A stretch of DNA of 64,000 nt from a bacterium. Its GTDB lineage: Bacteria > Chloroflexota > Dehalococcoidia > Tepidiformales > Tepidiformaceae. Shown here piece after piece: positions 7,844 through 14,934 of this stretch (position 1 is its first letter; the number at the start of each line of letters is the position of its first letter). The position numbers and the translations under genes are program-made. Under the pieces are notes generated by a model. It searched no databases. It was given only the letters and a program-made list of their open reading frames with translations, and had not been told where the DNA came from. The stretch lies in assembly GCA_003577245.1 (NCBI GenBank), contig QEVS01000004.1:62001-126000 (forward strand), written 5' to 3'.

Positions 7844-9136
7844 ATGTCCCGCCCGCCGCTGGCTGCCATCCTCACGCTCGGCTGCAAGCTCAACCTGGCC
7901 GACAGCGGGGAAGTCGCCCGCGGCCTGCGGGCCGCCGGGTTCCAGGTGGTCGGCCACCTCTGCGAGGCCGACGCCTACGTCATCAACACCTGCTCCGTCA
8001 CACACGTGGCCGACCAGAAGTCCCGCCGCCTGGTGCGCTCCGCCCGGAAGATGTCGCCCGCCGCCCCCGTGGCCGTCACCGGCTGCTACCCGCAGTCGGC
8101 GGGCGCCGAGGCGGCCACCGCACTGGGCGCCGACCTGGTCACCGGGTTAACCGAAGGCGACCGCGCGCGCCTTGTCGGCTTCCTTGCCGAGCGTGCGCGG
8201 GTCACGGCCGCTTCGTCCCCTGTTCCCGGCACGCCGTTGCCGCTCCACACGCGCTCCTTCATTCGCGCCCAGGCAGGCTGCAACGACGTCTGCTCGTTTT
8301 GCATTGTCCCGCGCACCCGCGGCCGCGAACGGTCTCGCGACATTGACGATATCGTGGCCGAGGTCAGCCTTGTCGCAGATGGTGGCGCACGCGAGGCCGT
8401 CATCACCGGGACGCAGCTCGGGGCATGGGGCCGCGACCTCGATCCCCCCCTTGCGCCGCAACACCTCATCGCCGCCATCCTCGAACGCACCGATATCGCC
8501 CGCCTGCGCTTCAGCTCGCTTCAGCCGCAGGACATCACCCCCGGCCTGCTCGCGCTCTGGAGAGACCCGCGGCTTATGCCTCATTTCCACCTTGCCCTGC
8601 AGTCGGGCAGCGCTCCCGTGCTCCAGCGGATGCGCCGGCGCTACTCCCCGCGCGACTTCCTCCTTGCCGCGGCGCGCATCCAGGCGGCCGTTCCCGATGC
8701 GGCCATCACCACCGACGTCATTGCCGGCTTCCCGGGCGAGACGGAGGAGGACTTCGCCGATACCCTGGCCCTCTGCAGCGACGTGGGCTTTGCGCGCATG
8801 CACTGCTTCCCCTATTCGCCCCGCTCACGCACCGCCGCCGCTCTCATGCCCGTGCAGCTACCGGCCGCCGAGCGGCAGGAGCGCGTGCGCCGCCTGATCG
8901 CCCTTGGCGAAGAGCTTTCGCTGGCCTTTCGCCGCCGCTTCGCGGGGACGGTCCGCCCCGTGCTCTGGGAGGACGAGCGCTCTTCGCCCGAAGGCCGCTG
9001 GTGGCACGGCCACACCGATAACTACATCCCCGTCTTCGCGCCCGGGCAGGGCCTGGGCAACCGTGTGACTCCCGCATTGCTGGGAGCGGTGTACCATGAC
9101 GGCGTCCTCGCAACCCTGACAGGAGGCGAAGAGTGA
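7844..9136 (+). CDS. mtaB: tRNA threonylcarbamoyladenosine methylthiotransferase (MtaB-type radical SAM)
   Basis: 430 residues. The N-terminal UPF0004 domain carries LGCKLNLADS, NTCSVTHVAD and TGCYPQSAG, supplying three Cys for the auxiliary cluster. The radical SAM core follows with QAGCNDVCSFCIVPRTRGRERS (CxxxCxxC, about residues 146-153), then LALQSGSAPVLQRMRRRYS and DVIAGFPGETEEDF. The G-C-K-L-N opening and absence of a long linker fit MtaB (ms2t6A37) better than MiaB. It starts an operon with amaP-like, scpB and DUF503 genes, each overlapping its neighbour. Confidence 0.88.
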   Translation: MSRPPLAAILTLGCKLNLADSGEVARGLRAAGFQVVGHLCEADAYVINTCSVTHVADQKSRRLVRSARKMSPAAPVAVTGCYPQSAGAEAATALGADLVTGLTEGDRARLVGFLAERARVTAASSPVPGTPLPLHTRSFIRAQAGCNDVCSFCIVPRTRGRERSRDIDDIVAEVSLVADGGAREAVITGTQLGAWGRDLDPPLAPQHLIAAILERTDIARLRFSSLQPQDITPGLLALWRDPRLMPHFHLALQSGSAPVLQRMRRRYSPRDFLLAAARIQAAVPDAAITTDVIAGFPGETEEDFADTLALCSDVGFARMHCFPYSPRSRTAAALMPVQLPAAERQERVRRLIALGEELSLAFRRRFAGTVRPVLWEDERSSPEGRWWHGHTDNYIPVFAPGQGLGNRVTPALLGAVYHDGVLATLTGGEE

Positions 9137-9774
9137 ACGTTCTTTCCCGCATCGTCCTCGCCATCTACAGCCTGCTCTGGATCGCGGCCTGCGCGGGCCT
9201 CGGCGTTCTCCTCTGGAACGACGACGAGATGCTCGACCTCGAATTCCGCGACCTCGGCCTGAGCGCGTTCTTCGTGGCCGAAGATGCGGACCTCGAACGG
9301 GGCGTGCTCACGGCCATCCTGGCCCTCGCGGGCGTGCTCGGCCTGCTCACGCTCTTCCTCGCCTTGCGTCGCCAGGGCCCCAGCCGGGGCGCACTGCGCA
9401 TGCGCCAGCAGGACGGAGGCGTGGTCGAAGTCACCGCCACGGCCATCGAATCGTTGCTCAAGGGCGAGCTCGAACAGCTCCCCGAGGTGCGCCAGGCGGA
9501 TGTGAAGGTTCGCCTTCGCGGCGGCGTTGTCGATACGGGAATCTCCACCCTCATCGAGCCCAGCGCCAGCATCGCCCACGTGACCGCCTCGGTGGGCGAG
9601 ACTGTCGCCACGGTCTTGAAGGACCAGGTGGGCGTGACCGCCGTACGCCGGCCAACCGTGCATGTTCGCTACGACGAAGTACAGGCGCGGCCCGTGGGCG
9701 CAAGGCCTCGCCCGGCCGCTCGGCCAGCCGCCACACAACCCCGCTCCGAGGATGACGCACCTGCCGATGAGTGA
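9133..9774 (+). CDS. AmaP-like membrane-anchor protein (Asp23-related)
   Basis: 213 residues from a GTG whose GTGA overlaps the mtaB stop. Two hydrophobic segments (VLAIYSLLWIAACAGLGVLL, ~7-27, and TAILALAGVLGLLTLFLAL, ~61-80) form a short hairpin, after which a cytoplasmic beta-alpha domain (VEVTATAIESLLKGELEQLPEVRQADVKV) resembles the Asp23/Gls24 fold. AmaP proteins tether alkaline-shock proteins to the membrane in Gram-positives. The tail is Pro/Arg/Ala-rich and probably disordered. No Asp23 gene is seen nearby. Confidence 0.7.
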   Translation: MNVLSRIVLAIYSLLWIAACAGLGVLLWNDDEMLDLEFRDLGLSAFFVAEDADLERGVLTAILALAGVLGLLTLFLALRRQGPSRGALRMRQQDGGVVEVTATAIESLLKGELEQLPEVRQADVKVRLRGGVVDTGISTLIEPSASIAHVTASVGETVATVLKDQVGVTAVRRPTVHVRYDEVQARPVGARPRPAARPAATQPRSEDDAPADE

Positions 9775-10321
9775 AAGCCAGCCAAAGCCTCCCTCAGCGA
9801 ACGAGCTTCCCTGGGTGATCGAGGCCCTCCTTTTCGTATCCGAAGAGCCGCAGACGGCGGGCGCCCTGGCCCGCGCTGCCGGCGTTGGCGAAGGCTCCGC
9901 ACGCAAGGCGCTCCAGCGCCTGGCAGCCGAATACGAGGCGCGCGGGCTGCGGCTCCAGGAGGACGGCCACCGCTACCAGCTCGTTACGGCGCCCGAGTTC
10001 GCACCTTACATCGCCGAGCTCCTCGGCCAGGGGCCCGGCCAGCGCCTTTCCCGCGCCGCGCTCGAAACCCTCACCATCATCGCCTACCGCCAGCCCTGCA
10101 CCCGGGCCGAAATCGAAAGCATCCGCGGCGTCAACAGCGACCGGCTCGTGGCGATGCTCGAGCAGCGCGGCCTCATTGAGAACATCGGCCAGTCCGAGGC
10201 CCCGGGGCGTCCGAAGCTCTACAACACCACCATGCGCTTCCTTGAGCACTTCGGCATTCGCAGCCCGCGTGACCTTCCCCCGCTGCCCGAAGACGAACCC
10301 CAGCCCGAAGCGGCCATGTGA
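9767..10321 (+). CDS. scpB: Segregation and condensation protein B
   Basis: 184 residues from ATG 9767, 8 bp inside the upstream gene; ATG 9752 is an alternative. The tandem winged-helix fold is recognisable: LPWVIEALLFVSEEPQTAGALA, ALETLTIIAYRQPCTRAEIESIRGVNSD and the LIENIGQSEAPGRPKLYNTT wing. ScpB is the kleite subunit of the SMC-ScpAB condensin that organises and separates chromosomes. The usual partner scpA is not in the window. The stop overlaps the GTG start of the DUF503 gene. Confidence 0.92.
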   Translation: MSESQPKPPSANELPWVIEALLFVSEEPQTAGALARAAGVGEGSARKALQRLAAEYEARGLRLQEDGHRYQLVTAPEFAPYIAELLGQGPGQRLSRAALETLTIIAYRQPCTRAEIESIRGVNSDRLVAMLEQRGLIENIGQSEAPGRPKLYNTTMRFLEHFGIRSPRDLPPLPEDEPQPEAAM

Positions 10322-10635
10322 CCCGCTCCGCACGGACGGAACCAGTGGTTGTCGGCGTCCTTCGCCTCACCCTCCGTATCGATGCCGCGCATTCCCTGAA
10401 GGAAAAGCGCATGGTTGTGCGCTCGGTGGTCGAGCGGGTACGCGCGCGCTTCAACGCTGCCGCCGCCGAGGTGGACGACCATGACACCTGGAACCTGGCG
10501 ACGATTGGCGTTGCCTGCCTCTCGAACGAGGGCGCCCACGCCGAGGCGCAGCTGCAGGCGATCGTCTCCGCCATCTCCTCCTGGCGGCTCGACGCCGAGC
10601 TGGTGGAGGTCGAGACCGAGGTCATCACGGTCTGA
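10318..10635 (+). CDS. DUF503 (YlxP-like) protein
   Basis: 105 residues beginning at GTG 10318, which overlaps the scpB stop (ATGTGA). The family core is clear: VVGVLRLTLRIDAAHSLKEKRMVVRSVVERVRARFNAA, DTWNLATIGVACLSNEGAHAEAQLQAI, and VETEVITV at the end. DUF503 proteins are small ferredoxin-like-fold proteins, often next to ribosome-maturation genes such as rbfA; the exact role is unknown. This is the last gene of the mtaB operon. Confidence 0.88.
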   Translation: MTRSARTEPVVVGVLRLTLRIDAAHSLKEKRMVVRSVVERVRARFNAAAAEVDDHDTWNLATIGVACLSNEGAHAEAQLQAIVSAISSWRLDAELVEVETEVITV

Positions 10636-10688
10636 ACGGCGCGCCCCACTCATGCCTCATCCCCCGCCCCTCTGCTACACTCATCGGC

Positions 10689-10776
10689 GGAGAGGTGTCC
10701 GAGTGGTTGATGGTGCCGCTCTCGAAAAGCGGTGTGGCGCAAGTCACCGGGAGTTCGAATCTCCCCCTCTCCGCCA
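10689..10776 (+). tRNA. tRNA-Ser(CGA)
   Basis: 88 nt including an encoded CCA. The acceptor stem GGAGAGG pairs with CCTCTCC. The anticodon stem CCGCT/AGCGG holds the loop CTCGAAA, giving anticodon CGA (reads UCG). A long variable arm and the T-arm GTTCGAAT complete a class II serine tRNA. It follows the DUF503 gene by 53 bp and is followed by an intrinsic terminator. Confidence 0.95.
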
Positions 10777-10790
10777 GGTACGCAATGTGA

Positions 10791-10817
10791 AGAGGCCCGC
10801 CTGATTGGCGGGCCTCT
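10791..10817. terminator. Intrinsic hairpin terminator after tRNA-Ser
   Basis: AGAGGCCCGCC and GGCGGGCCTCT form a perfect 11-bp stem with a 5-nt loop. The T-rich side is weak in both directions (TTCCTGTTCC on the plus strand). It separates the tRNA from the convergent minus-strand gene ending at 10840, so it probably works in both directions. Confidence 0.75.
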
Positions 10818-10839
10818 TCCTGTTCCCCGGGGACGGCGC

Positions 10840-11064
10840 CTAGCAGCATTGGCCGGCGCTCTCCTGGCCCGGGACGGCAGCCGGGGCGGGCTCCAGCCTG
10901 TCGGCGAAGGCGCGGAGCGCACCCGCAATGGCGGCCCGCGCTCCCTGCCGGGTGGAAGGCACCGGCCCCAGCTCAGCGCGGAGCCTGAGGGCGCGATCGC
11001 GGCGTTCGCCCTCGAGATGGGCGATCTTCAGGGCGGAGTAAGGATCGAACTGCTGAGTGGTCAT
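10840..11064 (-). CDS. Small hypothetical protein with C-terminal Cys-Cys
   Basis: 74 residues from ATG 11064, preceded by GGAGAGG at good spacing; a longer start at 11103 lacks one. The sequence is helical and charged (ALKIAHLEGERRDRALRLRAEL, ARAAIAGALRAFADRLEPAP) and ends in QCC. No family is recognised. It lies directly downstream of the phage connector-like gene on the same strand, so it may share its history, but nothing in it is diagnostic. Confidence 0.55.
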   Translation of the reverse strand: MTTQQFDPYSALKIAHLEGERRDRALRLRAELGPVPSTRQGARAAIAGALRAFADRLEPAPAAVPGQESAGQCC

Positions 11065-11103
11065 CTTGCCTCTCCGAGGGCGGCCGGGCCGCCGGATAAC
11101 CAC

Positions 11104-11132
11104 ATTTGACCATAGCCATCTATCAATGTCAA
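11104..11132 (-). promoter_or_regulatory. Promoter for the small gene at 10840, with nearby inverted repeat
   Basis: On the minus strand TTGACA (11132-11127) lies 17 bp before TCAAAT (11109-11104), a good -35 with a moderate -10. Immediately upstream an inverted repeat, ATAGG and CCTAT around six bases (11132-11147), touches the -35 and may be an operator. The area is AT-rich against its surroundings. Confidence 0.4.
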
Positions 11133-11163
11133 TAGGACTTGACCTATCTTCTTCGGTCTTGCC

Positions 11164-11763
11164 CTATGCGGGCACGAAGAGCCGCCTCGGCCGCAGGGAC
11201 CGGCTCCGCGCGTGATGCTTCAGGAGCTGCTCGAACGCCGTCAGCCGCGCCCGCGCCCACGACCCGTACTCCGCCGCCACCGCCGGCCCGCCTGTGTTGA
11301 GCCGATCGATCGCCAGCACCGACCACTCCAGGGCCGCATAGGCGCCCGCTCCGGTGGCCACCAGGTCCTCCAGGTAGCCGGCCAGCGTCGTGCCCGTCCC
11401 GTCGAGCGTGTGCCGCGCCGTGTAGTAGACGCGCACGTCCATGCCGTTGGGCACCGTCTGCGAGTGCACCGTCAGCATCCCCTGCCACGAGGCAAACGCC
11501 ACGTACGAAGGCGGGAATTCGCCCGCCGGGTACTCCACCGCCTCCACCTCGACCAGCCCGGTCAGCGATCCTGTCGAAACCTCCCGGCTCCCGGGCGTGG
11601 TCGCCAGCGTCGCCGACTTCTCGCAGGGGATGGCGCGGCTCACGTCGTCAAGCGCGCGGGCGATGTGGCGGTCGAGGTCGCCGTCACTCCAGCGGTAGGC
11701 GCCGGAATCGAGGTCGTGCAGGTCGGTGCGGATGCGGCTGCGGATATCGGCAAGGGTAGTCAT
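11164..11763 (-). CDS. Phage head-tail connector-like protein, isolated in the chromosome
   Basis: 199 residues from ATG 11763. The opening TTLADIRSRIRTDLHDLDSGAYRWSDGDLD, then RHIARALDDVSRAIP, matches the style of gp6-like connector/adaptor proteins found beside phage portal and capsid genes. Next comes a beta-sheet middle (VEVEAVEYPAGEFPPSYVAF, DVRVYYTARHTL) and a helical tail (GAGAYAALEWSVLAIDRLN, ARARLTAFEQLLKHH). No portal, protease or tail gene adjoins it. Related phage-type genes occur singly at 27.4 kb and 52.8 kb. The family call is by resemblance; a profile search would settle it. Confidence 0.5.
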   Translation of the reverse strand: MTTLADIRSRIRTDLHDLDSGAYRWSDGDLDRHIARALDDVSRAIPCEKSATLATTPGSREVSTGSLTGLVEVEAVEYPAGEFPPSYVAFASWQGMLTVHSQTVPNGMDVRVYYTARHTLDGTGTTLAGYLEDLVATGAGAYAALEWSVLAIDRLNTGGPAVAAEYGSWARARLTAFEQLLKHHARSRSLRPRRLFVPA

Positions 11764-11823
11764 GGCCGCGAGGCTGGGACACGGGCCGCTCAACTCCAAG
11801 GGGCGGGTGTCATCCCCCGAGAG

Positions 11824-12717
11824 CTACTCCTCCGCAATCCCGCAAACAGGGCAGGAGCCCTCGCGCGCGGCCTCTGCCAGGGCGCGGTCCTCGTCGAACT
11901 GGTACTGCGGGGTGTCGAAGCGCGGCAGGCGCGTGTCCAGCCGGTCCATGGCGCGCTTCCAGCTGTCGTCCTTGTCCCAGCGGAAGGGGAGCAGCTTCAC
12001 CTGCCCCGGCTCTCGCAACGAAGAGAAGGCTTCCAGCGCCTCCAGCATGATGGCCCGCTGCAAACCCGGCTCATGCGCCTTCCCGGCGGTGTGCCCGAGG
12101 GGGAAGTCCAGGAACGCCGCCCGCGGCGGGTTCACCGAGCGCGTGATATCGAGCGCCGAAGAGAGGCAGAGGGTCGGGATGCCTGCCTCCTCGGCCTGGC
12201 GAGCGGCCAGCCCCACGGACTGGTGGCAGACCGGTCAGACGGGAACGAGCAGCGCGATATCGGCCCGTTCATCCCGGAGCCGCTCGACGAGCGCCGGGGC
12301 CACCTCTTCGCGCACGCGGCGGGCGGAATAGATGCCACCCATAAAGGTATGGGCATGGGTTGTCAGCTCGCCGATCACCCCCTCTGCCACCAGCCCGCGC
12401 AGCGTGCCAAGGGGAAAGACGCAGTTGGGGTCGGCCCGGGCATCGGCCTGGTCGTAGGCGAAGTGGGCCGTGCGCAGGCTCTCCATCGGCGCCTCGCGCG
12501 GGATGCCGCGAATGGACGTGTCGTCCTTATAGTGAAACGCCACCTGCCCGGCGGCGTAGATGCCCCCGGAGGCGACCAGCCCCAGGCGGCACTCCGAAAG
12601 CGGCTTCGTGAGCGGCGTGAACGGCGGCGGGCCGGCGCTGCGGACCCATTCGTAGGCCGGGTACCCCAGGCGCTCGTACATGCGCGTGAGACGCTGGATG
12701 TAGGCGATCGGTTCCAC
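11824..12717 (-). CDS. GrdB/PrdB-like selenoprotein with in-frame UGA selenocysteine
   Basis: Read through the UGA at 12237-12235, this is one 297-residue protein from GTG 12717 to TAG/TGA at 11824. The joined text runs ALLVPV-U-PVCHQSVGLAARQAEEAGIPT, so selenocysteine is residue 161 in a U-x-x-C-H motif. That is the signature of the selenoprotein B family of glycine/sarcosine/betaine and D-proline reductases, and homologous sequence continues on both sides (YPAYEWV, KPLSECRLGLVASGGIY, FHYKDDTSIR before; LDITRSVNPPRAAFLDFPLGH after). A tRNA-Sec lies in the same window at 54.4 kb. GrdA, GrdC/D and thioredoxin partners are absent nearby, so the substrate is unknown; it is probably a reductase of a C-X bond or a disulfide. 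It is divergent from a peptide ABC importer. Confidence 0.88.
12207..12234 (-). promoter_or_regulatory. Candidate bacterial SECIS hairpin after the UGA codon
   Basis: Starting at the base after the UGA, the minus strand can fold as CCGG/CTGG (lower stem, one G-U), an internal loop, CCAC/GTGG (upper stem) and a six-base apical loop CAGTCC that contains GU. Position and apical GU agree with known bSECIS elements, which SelB binds to place Sec-tRNA. The stem is short and built by eye; covariation across homologues is untested. Confidence 0.4.
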
Positions 12718-12820
12718 GTCTCCCGGATGGTACCGGTTTCCGCCGCCACACGGGGAGCGGATAGCCCTGTCCCGCCCTTGCAGGCGGCCGGCTCCTCATT
12801 GAGAACTTCTATCCGCGCCA

Positions 12821-12849
12821 TAGACGATGGCGGCGTCACGGTCTATAAA
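12821..12849 (+). promoter_or_regulatory. Promoter of the first binding-protein gene, copy of the one at 14835
   Basis: TAGACG (12821-12826), 17 bp, TATAAA (12844-12849). The same TAGACG-17-[T/C]ATAAA layout, including the flanking CCATAGACG and ATAAATGC, recurs before the second binding-protein gene. Retention of both boxes and exact spacing while the spacer diverges supports function. The 200-bp gap also has to hold the promoter of the divergent selenoprotein gene, which I could not place. Confidence 0.55.
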
Positions 12850-12918
12850 TGCAGCATCCGGCGAACTGCCCCACCGGGGACCTGTTGCCGGCACCGCAAA
12901 ACCAGGGGGGACGATTCC

Positions 12919-14643
12919 ATGACACGAGACGAAAAAACTTACTGGGAAAGAACTGCCACGAGCAGGCTGGGGCGGCGGCGCTTGCTGGGAGGAGCAGCGC
13001 TCGCCGGCGCCGGCGCGGCCGCCTTCGGCCTTGTCGGTTGTGGGGACGACGACGACGGCGGCGGCAACGGTGGTGGCGGAGGGACCACGCCCTCCCCGGG
13101 CGCGACCGGGACAACCGCGCCGCAGGCCACACCAACCCTGGCCCCCAAGAAGGGGGGCACATATACAACCGGGTTCACGGGCACGATCGGTGGCGTGGCG
13201 CCCTTCAGCTCAAACTACGGCGGCGTGTACCCCATAGCACTCTGCTACAACTACCTCTTCGTTTACAGCCTCTTTAACCCGGGGCTGGGGTACGTTTACG
13301 ACCTTGCGACCAAGCACAAGGCCGAAGCCGACAACGTCACCTGGGTCTTCAACCTGCGGCCTGACGCGAAGATCGCGCCCAACAAGTACGGCATCGCTGA
13401 AAGGCCCCTCGACGCCGACGACGTGAAGGCCAGCTTTGACTTCATCGCCGACAAGGCCAACGGCACCAACGCCTACGCCCCCTTCGCCCAGTACTTCGAG
13501 AAGTGGGACGCGCCCGACAAGCAGACCTTCCGCCTCATCACCAAGAAGCCGTACGCCTTCACCGAGTCGGTACTGAGCCACAACCTCTACTGCCCCATCG
13601 TGCCCAAGGAATGGATTGCCAAGGGCCCGGCCCAGACCAAGACCGACATCGTGGGCGCCGGCGCCTTCATGCTCAAAGAGCTCACCGAAGGCCAGCAGGA
13701 CAGGATGGAGCCGAACCCCAACTACTGGGACAAGGGTAGGCCCTATCTCGCCTCCGTGGTGAGCAAGGTGTACGCCGACCAGGTTACCTACCGCACCGCC
13801 TTCCAATCGCAGCAGATTGACGCCTATGTCCCGCAGCACAAGGACGAAGCGCAGGAACTGATGAAGGCCGAGAAGGACCTCATCTTCCGCACCGGGCCGA
13901 CGCTCAACTACAACTCCTTCTGGATGAACATCAAGCAGAAGCCGTGGGACGACCCCCGCGTGCGCCGGGCCGTCAACATGGCCATCAACCGCAAAGAGTT
14001 CATCGACATCATTGGCCGCGGCGATGGCTATCCCATTGGCCCCATCACCTACGCCTTCGAGGCCGAGGCTCTGCCCAAGGATGAGCTCGCAAAGCTCCAG
14101 CCTTTCGACCCCGCCGGCGCCAAGAAGCTCTTCCAGGAAGCCGGCGTCAGCGAGTTCAAGTTCCAGCACCCCACCGCTGGCAACGTCGCCGACTACGTCA
14201 CCATCTTCGGGCGCCAGATGCAGGCCGCCGGGGTCACCGCCAAGGCCGAGCCGCTCGATGCAGGCACCTGGTACGGCCAGTACCAGAACTCCAGCCTCAC
14301 CGCCAGCCTCTCCCTCAACCAGCAGTACAACACCCCCGACCTCGCCGTCACCTGGTACCGGACCGGCGGCATCACCGGTAATGACCGCTTCAGCACCGGC
14401 TTCTCCGACCCCGAGGTGGACGCCGCCATCGATAAGGCGGCCTCCACGCTCGATGCCAAGCAGCGCGCGACCGCCTACCACGACCTTCAGCGCCTCATCT
14501 ACAAGAAGGACCCCGCCTTCATCAACTTCTTCGGCGCCATTGGCTACGCGGTCACCCGCCCGTACGTGATGAACGTGCCCGACTACAAGGCCACCAACCT
14601 CAACTACCACATGGTCAAGGACGTCTGGATCAACAAGGCATAG
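12919..14643 (+). CDS. ABC importer substrate-binding lipoprotein (SBP family 5), copy 1
   Basis: 574 residues from ATG 12919. The leader has a twin-arginine motif (SRLGRRRLLGG) and a lipobox ending LVGCG, followed by a Gly/Asp and Thr/Pro-rich linker, so it is a Tat-exported lipoprotein. The body fits the peptide/nickel family 5 fold: TWVFNLRPDAKIAPN, LDADDVKASFDFIADKANG, NYNSFWMNIKQKPWDDPRVRRAVNMAINRKEFID. Ligands in the family are oligopeptides, glycosides or similar. It is a near duplicate of the gene at 14935, with strong divergence only in the middle (~residues 265-330). The two permease genes follow; no ATPase gene does. Confidence 0.92.
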   Translation: MTRDEKTYWERTATSRLGRRRLLGGAALAGAGAAAFGLVGCGDDDDGGGNGGGGGTTPSPGATGTTAPQATPTLAPKKGGTYTTGFTGTIGGVAPFSSNYGGVYPIALCYNYLFVYSLFNPGLGYVYDLATKHKAEADNVTWVFNLRPDAKIAPNKYGIAERPLDADDVKASFDFIADKANGTNAYAPFAQYFEKWDAPDKQTFRLITKKPYAFTESVLSHNLYCPIVPKEWIAKGPAQTKTDIVGAGAFMLKELTEGQQDRMEPNPNYWDKGRPYLASVVSKVYADQVTYRTAFQSQQIDAYVPQHKDEAQELMKAEKDLIFRTGPTLNYNSFWMNIKQKPWDDPRVRRAVNMAINRKEFIDIIGRGDGYPIGPITYAFEAEALPKDELAKLQPFDPAGAKKLFQEAGVSEFKFQHPTAGNVADYVTIFGRQMQAAGVTAKAEPLDAGTWYGQYQNSSLTASLSLNQQYNTPDLAVTWYRTGGITGNDRFSTGFSDPEVDAAIDKAASTLDAKQRATAYHDLQRLIYKKDPAFINFFGAIGYAVTRPYVMNVPDYKATNLNYHMVKDVWINKA

Positions 14644-14660
14644 CGCAGGGCCGGCGCCCC

Positions 14661-14689
14661 CCGGGGGCGGGCGGTGTGCCCGTCCCCGG
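14661..14689. terminator. Strong hairpin after the first binding-protein gene
   Basis: CCGGGGGCGGGC and GCCCGTCCCCGG form a 12-bp stem (one G-U) around GGTGT, 18 bp after the stop codon. There is no T-run, so it is more likely an mRNA-stabilising or Rho-assisted end than a classical terminator. It lies between two genes that each have their own promoter. Confidence 0.45.
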
Positions 14690-14834
14690 GCGAGAACCCA
14701 ACCACGATCCACCGCGACCGCTTGCGTAAGCGGCCGGCCGGCGCCCGGCGCACCCGCCGGCCGCGGTTCAGCGCGCGCTCGTTGCACGGGCTTCGCGGGC
14801 AGCAGCTCCCAGCAAGAAAACATGATCTGGGCCA

Positions 14835-14863
14835 TAGACGGTGGCAGGAAGCCCGCCCATAAA
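14835..14863 (+). promoter_or_regulatory. Promoter of the second binding-protein gene
   Basis: TAGACG (14835-14840), 17 bp, CATAAA (14858-14863), matching the copy at 12821 in both boxes, spacing and flanks. Its presence between the two paralogues shows the duplication included the regulatory leader and that copy 2 need not depend on readthrough from copy 1. Confidence 0.5.
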
Positions 14864-14934
14864 TGCCTGAACCGGTGCCCCGGCCCTGCCGGGCCATGTC
14901 ACCGGCACTGCTAGATCAGGGAGCTGAGGTAACC

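Noticed and set aside
10840..11064. Reading the small CC-ending protein as part of a phage module
   Set aside because: It is downstream of the connector-like gene, but its sequence has no phage feature, so I left it as hypothetical.
11212..12918. A plus-strand open frame running into the first binding-protein gene
   Set aside because: It is antisense to the connector-like and selenoprotein genes, has no family text, and the true start at 12919 has the Tat leader and a mapped promoter.
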